NCBI GenBank assembly: GCA_007128495.1
Contig: SKXH01000013.1
Location: 1 to 7,879, forward strand
Length of the DNA stretch: 7,879 bases
Reading direction: 5' to 3'
DNA from: Bacteroidota bacterium
Lineage (GTDB): Bacteria; Bacteroidota; Ignavibacteria; T3Sed10-11
Below, piece after piece: positions 1 through 6,593 of the stretch. The translations under genes and the position numbers were made by a program. The notes under the pieces are model-generated. The model did not search any database and had not been told where the DNA came from. It was given only the letters and a program-made list of their open reading frames with translations. How positions within the stretch are numbered: the stretch's first letter is position 1; every line of letters starts with the position of its first letter.

Positions 1-750
1 ATTATGCCCATCGGCGGTGACCCGCATATTTACCAGCCCGTTCCCGGCGACGCACGAATGATCGCCCGGTCGGATCTCGTCCTGTTGAACGGTTTACAGC
101 TCGAGGGATGGTTAAACGAGCTTGCCCGGCATGCAGGCGGAACCCGGCCGATGATAAAAGTGGCTGAAGGAGTGAATGCTCTTGAGGATGAAGAGCGGCA
201 CGGCGAACCCGATCCCCACGCGTGGTTTGATGTACGCAATATGCATATATATGTTGACAATATAGTAGACGGTCTGGTAAAAATCGATCCCGACGGTGAG
301 GAAGAATTCATGCAACGTGCAGAGACATATAAGAAAGAACTTGATGAACTCGATTCATGGGTACGCGCACAAATCGAAACGCTGCCCGAAGACCGCCGGA
401 TACTTATCACCAGCCACGATGCATTCCGCTATTTCGGCGAAGCATATGGGGTCAAGGTACTGGCATTGCAGGGCATCAGCACCGAAGCCCAACCGCAAAC
501 AAAAGATGTCATAAAACTGGTACAAACCGTTCAGGAACATAATATTCCGGCAGTGTTTATCGAAACGAGCGTCAACCCGCGTATGCTCGAGCAGATTGCC
601 CGGGATGCCGGCACCCGGATAGGCGGTGAACTGTTTTCCGATTCCATCGGCGCCCCCGATCACGAAGGCGGCAGCTATCTCGGTATGGTTCGGTATAATG
701 TTCACACATTCGTCCAAGCAATGAAAGAGGAACCGATAACAAAGAAATAA
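1..750 (+). CDS. Metal ABC transporter substrate-binding protein, TroA/MntC/YtgA class (5' end outside window)
   Basis: This is the periplasmic or lipid-anchored receptor that captures Mn, Fe or Zn ions and hands them to the ABC permease encoded downstream. The reading frame is open to the left edge, so the signal peptide and first strands are missing and the ATG at 4 is internal. All four metal ligands of the cluster A-I family are visible: His in GGDPHIY (codon 25-27), His in EPDPHAWFD (217-219), His in TSHDAFRYF (415-417) and Asp in LFSDSIG (640-642). The VFIETSVNPR segment and GISTEAQPQ are also typical of TroA/PsaA/YtgA proteins. The loop before DPHAW is short and not His-rich, unlike ZnuA, so Mn or Fe is somewhat more likely than Zn; that preference is inference. 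The stop codon lies 1 bp before the ATPase start, indicating one operon. Confidence 0.95.
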   Translation: MMPIGGDPHIYQPVPGDARMIARSDLVLLNGLQLEGWLNELARHAGGTRPMIKVAEGVNALEDEERHGEPDPHAWFDVRNMHIYVDNIVDGLVKIDPDGEEEFMQRAETYKKELDELDSWVRAQIETLPEDRRILITSHDAFRYFGEAYGVKVLALQGISTEAQPQTKDVIKLVQTVQEHNIPAVFIETSVNPRMLEQIARDAGTRIGGELFSDSIGAPDHEGGSYLGMVRYNVHTFVQAMKEEPITKK

Positions 751-751
751 T

Positions 752-1513
752 ATGCAGAATGCAGCCGTAATCGATATACAAAATCTTACAGTTTCATATC
801 ACCGTAAACCGGCTATCCGGTCCATTAACCTGAAATTACAGGAAAAGGGTATCATCGGCATTATCGGTCCCAACGGTGCGGGGAAATCTACGTTGCTGAA
901 AGCAATACTTAAACTGGTGCCGATCGAACACGGAACGATTAAAGTTTTCGGAGAACCGGTTGATAAGGTCAGGAGCAAAATATCCTATGTCCCCCAAAAG
1001 GAAATTATCGACTGGGATTTTCCGGTTACGGTCGAGGATGTCGTTATGATGGGACGCTATGCGCATCTTGGCGCGATCGAAAGACCATCGGCACGCGACC
1101 GGGCGATAGTCGATGAGGCGATCGATAAAGTGAGTATGAACGAGTACAAAAAACAACAGATCGGGAACCTCTCCGGCGGGCAACAGCAGCGGGTATTTCT
1201 CGCCCGTGCCTTAGCACAGGAATCCGAAATACTGTTACTCGATGAACCGTTCGTCGGTGTAGATGCAACTACCGAACAAGCGATTATCGATCTAATGCAC
1301 ACGCTCAACGACGAAGGCAAAATGGTCATTGTTGTCAATCACGATCTCGGTAAAGTTCAGGATTATTTCGATTACCTTGTCATGATAAATCAATGGCTCG
1401 TCGCGTACGGCCCGACACGGGAAGTTTTCAAACCCGAACTGCTGAGCAGAACGTACGGCGGCCGGCTCACCATATTACAAAAAACGGAACGATTCTTCGG
1501 TGTAGCGCAATGA
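752..1513 (+). CDS. Metal ABC transporter ATP-binding protein (TroB/YtgB/ZnuC class)
   Basis: This is the cytoplasmic ATPase that powers metal import; it should work as a dimer under the permease. All nucleotide-binding motifs are intact: Walker A GPNGAGKST (residues 39-47), Q-loop Gln82 in YVPQK, signature LSGGQ (140-144), Walker B ILLLDE (160-165) and switch His197 in NHD. The DWDFPVTVEDVVMMGRY stretch after the Q-loop is characteristic of the Mn/Zn/Fe subfamily. At 253 residues it has the normal length. The ATG at 752 is 1 bp past the upstream stop and has no good Shine-Dalgarno sequence, so translational coupling is likely. Its TGA overlaps the start of the permease gene. Sequence alone does not decide between Mn, Fe and Zn. 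Confidence 0.96.
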   Translation: MQNAAVIDIQNLTVSYHRKPAIRSINLKLQEKGIIGIIGPNGAGKSTLLKAILKLVPIEHGTIKVFGEPVDKVRSKISYVPQKEIIDWDFPVTVEDVVMMGRYAHLGAIERPSARDRAIVDEAIDKVSMNEYKKQQIGNLSGGQQQRVFLARALAQESEILLLDEPFVGVDATTEQAIIDLMHTLNDEGKMVIVVNHDLGKVQDYFDYLVMINQWLVAYGPTREVFKPELLSRTYGGRLTILQKTERFFGVAQ

Positions 1514-1515
1514 TG
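1510..1515 (+). other. Overlapping stop/start (ATGATG over TGA) coupling ATPase and permease genes
   Basis: The ATPase stop TGA at 1511-1513 is embedded in two in-frame permease ATG codons, at 1510 and 1513. The stretch upstream lacks a purine-rich ribosome site, so termination-reinitiation coupling is the simplest reading. Which ATG is used cannot be told; they differ by one residue. Confidence 0.8.
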
Positions 1516-3018
1516 TACGATCTTTTCATAGAACCACTTCAATATCAGTTTATGCAGCGAGCCCTGATTGCATCCGTGATGGTCGGTGTAATTAACGGCG
1601 CACTCGGCTGCTTTATAATTTTACGCCGTATGGCATTTATCGGAGATGCACTCTCACACGCAGTGTTGCCGGGTGTGGTTATTGCATTTATGGTTGCGGG
1701 AAAAGGTCATTTTGCCTTATTTCTTGGAGCGGTATTTGCCGGGATCGTAACCGCGCTGCTTATCGGATTCGTTAACCGCAACAGCCGGATCAAAGAAGAT
1801 TCTGCGATCGGTGTCATCTTTATCGGTATGTTTGCGCTCGGCGTGTTGCTGATCAGCCGGCTGCGCGCAGTGCATCTCGACCTCCAGCATTTTTTATTCG
1901 GAGATCCGCTCGGCGTTTCTCCGGGAGATCTCTATTTGACTGCTATTATCGGTATGGTCATTCTCGGTTCGATTATTTTATTTTATAAACAATTGCAGCT
2001 TACTTCATTCGATCCAACGATGGCTACGGCGATAGGTATGAATACCGCACTCGTTCATTATTTTCTTATGGGAATTTTGTCGATGACTATCGTCGCCTCA
2101 CTGCAGGCGGTGGGTATTATACTCGTCGTCGCTATGTTGATAACGCCCGGGGCAACCGCATATCTACTCACCGAACGGTTGCCGAGAATGCTTGTGCTTG
2201 CGTCGGCTATCGGGGCGATCGCAGCCATTCTCGGCTTGTACATATCGTACTGGATGAACTACTCATCCGGTGCCGCTATGGTCATTGTTGTGACGTTAAT
2301 ATTTCTTGTTACGCTCGTCCTTGCTCCGAAGCAGGGTATATTGATCAAAGCGGTTCAACGAAAACGTGCGCAAGACCGCCATCTCAAAGACGATATACTC
2401 AAAGCCGTATATCATCTTACAAACGATAGAAAAGACACACGCATACAAACTATTGCAGATTACCTGGGAATGGAAGAACAGGTACTGAAGAAACCGATCA
2501 AACAACTTAAACAAGAACACTATCTGCATATACCGGACAACGGAAAACTTGAACTAACGGACGATGGCGAAAAACAAGCTCTGAAACTTATCCGCTCCCA
2601 TCGTTTATGGGAAACATACCTCACCGAGAAAGCCGGTTTAGGATGGGAACACGTCGATGAAGAAGCCGAACGGCTCGAACACGACCTCCCGGATGCTATT
2701 GTGGATGAAATCGATGAACGTCTGGGATACCCGGAAACAGATCCGCACGGCGCTCCCATACCCAAAAAAGACGGCACCGTTCGGGAAACCGTCGATCATC
2801 CCCTTGATACGTTACAGGTAGGTGAAACAGGGATCATAACACGGGTGAGCGATCAAATACCGGAAGTGCTTGCAACACTCTGGAAGGCAGGCCTTGTACC
2901 AAACGTACAACTCACTGTAACCGAGCGCGACAACGGAGATATGCACGTGCAGGTTGGCGAAAAAAAATATTCCCTGGATAATAATGCAACATCACGGGTG
3001 ATGGTAAAGAAGGTTTAG
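1510..3018 (+). CDS. Metal ABC permease fused to a DtxR/MntR-type metalloregulator (YtgCR-like)
   Basis: A 502-residue two-part protein. Residues 1-275 are an ABC-3 family permease: about eight or nine hydrophobic segments (for example 17-38, 67-88, 98-116, 142-159, 186-211, 227-246, 255-272) and the family motif GDALSHAVLPG (45-55). After a basic linker (about 275-293) comes an iron-dependent-repressor-like region: winged helix (about 291-355), dimerisation/metal helices (about 358-420) and an SH3/FeoA-like end domain (about 431-502). Candidate sensor ligands by hand alignment are Asp295, His364, Glu368, Glu387, Glu390 and His391. Chlamydial YtgCR has the same order, and its repressor half is cleaved off as an iron-dependent repressor. 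By analogy this protein may import metal and also report on it. The frame is open back to 1393, but ATGATG at 1510 is the first start that yields a normal permease N-terminus, and it overlaps the ATPase stop. No second permease gene follows. Confidence 0.93.
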   Translation: MMYDLFIEPLQYQFMQRALIASVMVGVINGALGCFIILRRMAFIGDALSHAVLPGVVIAFMVAGKGHFALFLGAVFAGIVTALLIGFVNRNSRIKEDSAIGVIFIGMFALGVLLISRLRAVHLDLQHFLFGDPLGVSPGDLYLTAIIGMVILGSIILFYKQLQLTSFDPTMATAIGMNTALVHYFLMGILSMTIVASLQAVGIILVVAMLITPGATAYLLTERLPRMLVLASAIGAIAAILGLYISYWMNYSSGAAMVIVVTLIFLVTLVLAPKQGILIKAVQRKRAQDRHLKDDILKAVYHLTNDRKDTRIQTIADYLGMEEQVLKKPIKQLKQEHYLHIPDNGKLELTDDGEKQALKLIRSHRLWETYLTEKAGLGWEHVDEEAERLEHDLPDAIVDEIDERLGYPETDPHGAPIPKKDGTVRETVDHPLDTLQVGETGIITRVSDQIPEVLATLWKAGLVPNVQLTVTERDNGDMHVQVGEKKYSLDNNATSRVMVKKV

Positions 3019-3071
3019 TCTTTTTTCGAGTTTTCAGTTTTGCTTCGCCAGTTTATAGTTTATTATTTTTA

Positions 3072-3109
3072 TTCGTGGTCTTTGTGGTTTTTCGTGACCT
3101 TCGCAGATC
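3072..3109. repeat. Short degenerate direct repeat (TTCGTG-like, 9-10 bp period) in the convergent gap
   Basis: Four related units occur in a row: TTCGTGGTC (3072), TTTGTGGTT (3081), TTCGTGACC (3091) and TTCGCAGATC (3100). The last overlaps the amidase stop codon at 3108-3110. The rest of the gap (3019-3071) is T-rich, with a run of six T at 3021-3026, but no convincing hairpin precedes it, so no intrinsic terminator is called for either convergent gene. The repeat could be an intergenic repeat of the host genome or a chance low-complexity stretch. Confidence 0.5.
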
Positions 3110-4673
3110 AGAAGCCCGCGGTGGTATCGAACATCGTCTCGTATTCCTCGCTATACCGTTGAACGGCTTTAAAAATTGATTCGGCAATTTCCTGCTGACC
3201 CGCGTCACTTGCAAGAAACCGTTCTTCCCCGGAATTCGAAAGATATCCGACTTCAACAAGAACACTCGGCATCGATGCACCTACCAGCACATAAAATCCA
3301 GCTTGACGAACGCCGCGGTTATTAACACCGGTATTGTTTGATATTTTATTTTGCAATATATCTGCAAACTGCTCACTGTACCGAATATAGGCACTGTGTG
3401 CCATTGAGACGAGTATAAAATTCTCATCGGTAAGATGTGCATACCGTTCTTCGTGATCTTCTTCAAACTTGATCACCGCATTTTCCCGCTCGGCAATACG
3501 GATCGCCTCCTCGGTTCGCCCCGGCCGGAGCAGATATATCTCGAATCCGTTTTGCGGTGCGGGTTTACGCGGAGTGGAATTGGCGTGAATGCTGATAAAT
3601 AATTTCCCTCCCGCTTCATTGGCAATCTGACCGCGCCGGTACAATTCAACAAATTCATCCGTCTCGCGTGTAAAAACAACTTTGGTTTCGGGCATATTGT
3701 TTCTGATCATCTCGCCGAGTTTTTTTGATATCGCCAGGGTAACATCTTTCTCACGGGTACCCCGCACACCGATCGTTCCGGGATCCTTGCCGCCGTGCCC
3801 CGGATCGATTACTATTACATCAAGCATCCATCGATCACGGCTGCGGTCTGTTGCACGTCCCGGTGTAACAGGAAGATAAGTTTGGGTAAGCTCTGAAGGA
3901 TCGACCTTTTTATGCAAGGCAATAACGATATCGTCGTTTTGCGGATCACGAAAAACATCTGTTGAATGTACTTCACGGTTTAACTGCACCGCTAATTGAA
4001 ATGAGGTAGGACTTTGTTCGGGGATAACGCGGCGGACGGGCGTTGTTGGTTGAAAATTCTTAATTGCATCGACATCCACGTGTGCTCCCACGAGCGTCAG
4101 GTAGAACCAGCCATCCTCCCTGTAAAAACCTGAAAAATCCTTCACCCGCCGGTTACTCTTCAGCCGGATCAGATAGCCGTTCTTTCGTTCTTCGACCTCC
4201 ATGCCGGTTATATCGATATGATGCTCATCCCTCAAATCGCCAACGATCAGTTCTCTTTTGGTATGTTCAAAGCGAACGGTAGCGGGAAGAACAATATCAA
4301 GAAACTTCGCAAAGTCGTTCATCGGTACAAAAAGATCGTCACCCGCTACGATAACATTAACCGGTAATTGATACACAGATTCGGCCCCGCTTGCTATATC
4401 ATTCACAACAACGAACGGATTTTCACCGGTCGCCTTCAGCCGGTATCGCGTTGTTTTCAACTCGATCTTTTTTGTATCCTCGGCATAGTAAAATCCGAGA
4501 TCGAGTGCTTCCGCCACATCACGCATCGAACCGTAGATTATGGATCGTTCGGAAAACGTGGCGATCAACGGGTTTTCATCACTGCCCTCAATGACAACCC
4601 GCGAGGTTTGTCCATACACCGTAACCGTGAACAATATAAACCATATCCATATAAATAGCAGCAAACGTTTCAT
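3108..4673 (-). CDS. Secreted N-acetylmuramoyl-L-alanine amidase (Amidase_3) with two N-terminal beta domains
   Basis: This enzyme cleaves the amide bond between N-acetylmuramic acid and the L-alanine of the peptidoglycan stem, acting outside the cytoplasm in cell separation or wall turnover. The 521-residue protein begins with a clear signal peptide (MKRLLLFIWIW, about residues 1-21). Residues about 25-146 resemble the copper-amine-oxidase-like N-terminal (stalk) domain, with LFVPMNDFAKFL as its core motif. Residues about 150-256 resemble an AMIN domain, which targets amidases to the wall or septum. The catalytic zinc domain is 285-507: ligands His293 (DPGHGG), Glu308 (TREKDV) and His363 (SIHAN), and catalytic Glu474 (VLVEVGYLSN). 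The start at 4673 is chosen because it has GGAGG six bases upstream and opens directly with the signal peptide; a longer frame from a TTG at 4700 would spoil it. It begins 23 bp after the upstream dehydrogenase-like gene. Confidence 0.93.
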   Translation of the reverse strand: MKRLLLFIWIWFILFTVTVYGQTSRVVIEGSDENPLIATFSERSIIYGSMRDVAEALDLGFYYAEDTKKIELKTTRYRLKATGENPFVVVNDIASGAESVYQLPVNVIVAGDDLFVPMNDFAKFLDIVLPATVRFEHTKRELIVGDLRDEHHIDITGMEVEERKNGYLIRLKSNRRVKDFSGFYREDGWFYLTLVGAHVDVDAIKNFQPTTPVRRVIPEQSPTSFQLAVQLNREVHSTDVFRDPQNDDIVIALHKKVDPSELTQTYLPVTPGRATDRSRDRWMLDVIVIDPGHGGKDPGTIGVRGTREKDVTLAISKKLGEMIRNNMPETKVVFTRETDEFVELYRRGQIANEAGGKLFISIHANSTPRKPAPQNGFEIYLLRPGRTEEAIRIAERENAVIKFEEDHEERYAHLTDENFILVSMAHSAYIRYSEQFADILQNKISNNTGVNNRGVRQAGFYVLVGASMPSVLVEVGYLSNSGEERFLASDAGQQEIAESIFKAVQRYSEEYETMFDTTAGF

Positions 4674-4679
4674 CACATT

Positions 4680-4684
4680 CCTCC
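4680..4684 (-). promoter_or_regulatory. Shine-Dalgarno GGAGG for the amidase gene
   Basis: GGAGG on the minus strand lies six bases before the ATG at 4671-4673. It decides the start of the amidase and is the only strong ribosome-binding site in front of any start visible in the window. Confidence 0.8.
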
Positions 4685-4696
4685 GGTTATTCATCA

Positions 4697-5860
4697 TCAA
4701 TCTTCTTCAGGTTTTTCAGACAGATACGATTTTTGTACCATAATATTTCTTTTTTGCAGCTCTTCAATCAACAGATCGCCGTTCACAATTTGTTCGGGCA
4801 GGAAAACGCCGCGATGTGTAACGGTACCTTCAACAAGCATAAGCGCAATTGCTGTTGTCGGATATGCCGTCGTTCGCATCATTGCCGTCAGGTTTTGCTT
4901 CCGGTCATATCGATCGATCATTTCATATCGTAAAGCGCGGGAAGCGCCGTTTTGTTTGCCGGTTATATCGACGCGAAACAGCACGATATCATCATCGTTG
5001 CCGGATAATTTTTTCCGGAGTAACTCCGCAAACAATTCACGGCTCGTATGCACTCCCCCGCCAACGACAACGGGTTCTGAGCCGGCAAATCCTATATCGA
5101 GCAATGTTTTGAACATTTCATAATGACCGGGATACCGAATCGTTTTATAAGAAAGATGCCGCACTTTTCCTTCAAGCAGTTCAGGCAGCAATGACAGTCC
5201 GCCGGATGTATAGAACGCTTCGAGCTCCGGATATTCATTCCCGAACGATAACCGTTCGAGTCCCGTCATTGAAGATACAAGTTTTCTTTCATGATTATCT
5301 ATGATCTCTGCCTGCTCAATATACTCGTTAATTAGTCCTTCAACGGAAAAAACAAGTTGATAATATAACGGAGGTTTCGGGTGCTGCGGCAATCCGCCGA
5401 CGCGTGCCTGAATGGAATCAACTTTATCGAATTGTTTAAAACCGGTCATCGCAAGAATATTCGATAATCCGGGAGCGAGACCGCAATTCGGAATTATCGT
5501 AACCCCGGCAGTTTGTGCACGCGTATGCATCCCGATCTGTTCACGTACTATATCGTTATTGCCGCCAAGATCGAGAAAGTGAGTATTTGTGTCGATCGCA
5601 ATGGAGGAAAGCTTTGCATTAAAACGGTACGGTACGGCACTGATTACTATATCATAATCTTTGAACAGTGATGTTATCGCATCGCGGTCATTGCAATCGC
5701 ACTCGTGGGTATATGCTATCTCATCGACAAGGGATGATGCTGCTTCGAGCTGTTTCGGATCCTGATCGGCAAGTCCCACTCCGCATTCGCTGCCGAAACG
5801 CTTGATATCCAATGCAGCAGCGCTGCCCATCCATCCCGCACCAAGTATAAGAATGTTCAT
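4697..5860 (-). CDS. Saccharopine dehydrogenase-family NAD(P)-dependent oxidoreductase (possible lysine 6-dehydrogenase-like)
   Basis: A 387-residue cytoplasmic oxidoreductase. It starts with a Rossmann fold: beta-1 and GAGWMG at residues 7-12, and an acidic residue at the end of beta-2 (Asp32 in GLADQD), which usually favours NAD over NADP. The catalytic/C-terminal domain carries the family's PNCGLAPGLSNILA segment (124-137) and the VGGLPQHPKPPLYYQ stretch (154-168). The family includes saccharopine dehydrogenase, lysine 6-dehydrogenase and carboxynorspermidine synthase. Length and the CGLAPG motif best fit the lysine 6-dehydrogenase/short saccharopine dehydrogenase group, but no lysine or polyamine pathway gene is nearby, so the substrate is unassigned. 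The ATG at 5858-5860 places the first beta strand right at the N-terminus as expected. It has no Shine-Dalgarno sequence. The amidase gene follows 23 bp after its stop and is probably co-transcribed. Confidence 0.88.
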   Translation of the reverse strand: MNILILGAGWMGSAAALDIKRFGSECGVGLADQDPKQLEAASSLVDEIAYTHECDCNDRDAITSLFKDYDIVISAVPYRFNAKLSSIAIDTNTHFLDLGGNNDIVREQIGMHTRAQTAGVTIIPNCGLAPGLSNILAMTGFKQFDKVDSIQARVGGLPQHPKPPLYYQLVFSVEGLINEYIEQAEIIDNHERKLVSSMTGLERLSFGNEYPELEAFYTSGGLSLLPELLEGKVRHLSYKTIRYPGHYEMFKTLLDIGFAGSEPVVVGGGVHTSRELFAELLRKKLSGNDDDIVLFRVDITGKQNGASRALRYEMIDRYDRKQNLTAMMRTTAYPTTAIALMLVEGTVTHRGVFLPEQIVNGDLLIEELQKRNIMVQKSYLSEKPEED

Positions 5861-5873
5861 TGGTAATTATCGC

Positions 5874-5901
5874 AAGATACTAAAGTTTTAGTTTAAGCAA
5901 A
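5874..5901 (-). promoter_or_regulatory. Weak candidate promoter for the dehydrogenase-amidase pair
   Basis: In the 102 bp AT-rich gap between the glycosylase and the dehydrogenase-like gene, the minus strand has TTTG (5901-5898), 18 bases, then TATCTTG. This loosely resembles the Bacteroidetes TTTG/TAnnTTTG promoter with a slightly short spacer, and would leave a very short leader before the ATG at 5860. AT-rich DNA gives such matches by chance. The gap holds no gene and no clear terminator hairpin. Confidence 0.2.
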
Positions 5902-5962
5902 AGCCAGAACTTACAAAATAATAAGGAAATTAACGTTTAAAAGCAACGAAAAACAAATGCAG

Positions 5963-6583
5963 CTATTTTAATATCATACCTGTTTCCATGCTCCAGAACA
6001 GCAAATCAAGCTCATCGAGTGGAATACGCACCCGGCAGGAAAAATCTTTGAATTTTTCTTCCAGTTGATAATATTTCTTTGTTGACAATGTTTTGGGAAA
6101 ATTATCAATAGCACCGTATTTTTCAAGATTTCGGAGTATATGTCTATCGAGAATTGCAAGTCCGTCGTTTTTCCCGATATTTCTGAGAAAATGCGTTGCT
6201 TCTTTCAACCCATATCCATTCACGATTGCAACGAGATGCTCGCGTCGTTCAAATGCACTCAGTGAATTATCGGTTATTACCGAAAGAATACCGGGAGCGC
6301 TTTCTTTTAATAACCGCAAACGGTTTGCTTTCGTATGATGAAACCGTATATAATAATCTTTGGAATGAAGTAACGGAACAGGATCGATATCCCGTTCTTG
6401 AAATCTGTGTTGTTTCAATACCGCAACCGCCATCCCGGCGCTCCGGGCGCTTGTCTGAGGGGTAAGAAGACAATACACCAGTTCATAGAAGTACTCCTCA
6501 CGAGGTACCCGGCGGAATTCCTCTAATCGCTGTTTTATTTCATTTTTTCGTTTGTTATATAGGCCGGTCAACTCTGTTTGCAT
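5963..6583 (-). CDS. ogg: Type-2 8-oxoguanine DNA N-glycosylase/AP lyase (Ogg2)
   Basis: A base-excision repair enzyme of the helix-hairpin-helix-GPD superfamily that removes 8-oxoguanine from DNA and can cut the strand at the abasic site. The 206-residue length is typical for the Ogg2 branch. The hairpin and active site are clear: NGYGLKEATHFLRNIG (122-137) contains the Schiff-base lysine Lys127, and AILDRHIL (143-150) contains catalytic Asp146. The protein ends DLLFWSMETGMILK: the aromatic Trp197 and the very last residue Lys206 match the Ogg2 hallmark in which the C-terminal lysine reaches the active site to distinguish 8-oxoG from G. There is no FeS cysteine cluster, which argues against endonuclease III and MutY. 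The gene starts 10 bp after mutT, with which it forms an obvious functional pair. Confidence 0.92.
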   Translation of the reverse strand: MQTELTGLYNKRKNEIKQRLEEFRRVPREEYFYELVYCLLTPQTSARSAGMAVAVLKQHRFQERDIDPVPLLHSKDYYIRFHHTKANRLRLLKESAPGILSVITDNSLSAFERREHLVAIVNGYGLKEATHFLRNIGKNDGLAILDRHILRNLEKYGAIDNFPKTLSTKKYYQLEEKFKDFSCRVRIPLDELDLLFWSMETGMILK

Positions 6584-6593
6584 AACACTGCTT

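Noticed and set aside
4..6. ATG at 4 as the start of the substrate-binding protein
   Set aside because: The frame is open to the window edge and the first metal ligand would be only seven residues in, with no signal peptide. The gene is truncated by the window.
30..410. Antisense and out-of-frame reading frames across the metal transporter, amidase and dehydrogenase genes
   Set aside because: They lie inside strongly conserved genes, show no recognisable domains and have shadow-type composition (Ser/Arg-rich).
1393..1509. Longer permease reading frame starting at 1393
   Set aside because: The first 39 residues would be a shadow of the ATPase C-terminus and do not resemble a permease N-terminus; ATGATG at 1510 overlaps the ATPase stop and is the natural start.
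3080..3100. Possible terminator hairpin GGTC...GACC on the minus strand after the amidase
   Set aside because: The stem is only four base pairs around a long loop and is explained by the degenerate repeat units; no U-run follows at the right distance.
4674..4700. TTG at 4700 as the amidase start
   Set aside because: It would add nine polar residues before a well-formed signal peptide, and the GGAGG site points to the ATG at 4673.
5930..5940. TTAACGTTTAA imperfect palindrome as an operator
   Set aside because: It is short and AT-rich in an AT-rich gap, lies far upstream of the next start, and resembles no regulator site I can name.
5963..6583. Endonuclease III or MutY identity for the HhH glycosylase
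   Set aside because: No four-cysteine FeS cluster at the C-terminus; the end in Lys and the KEATHFLRNIG/AILDRHIL pattern are those of Ogg2.
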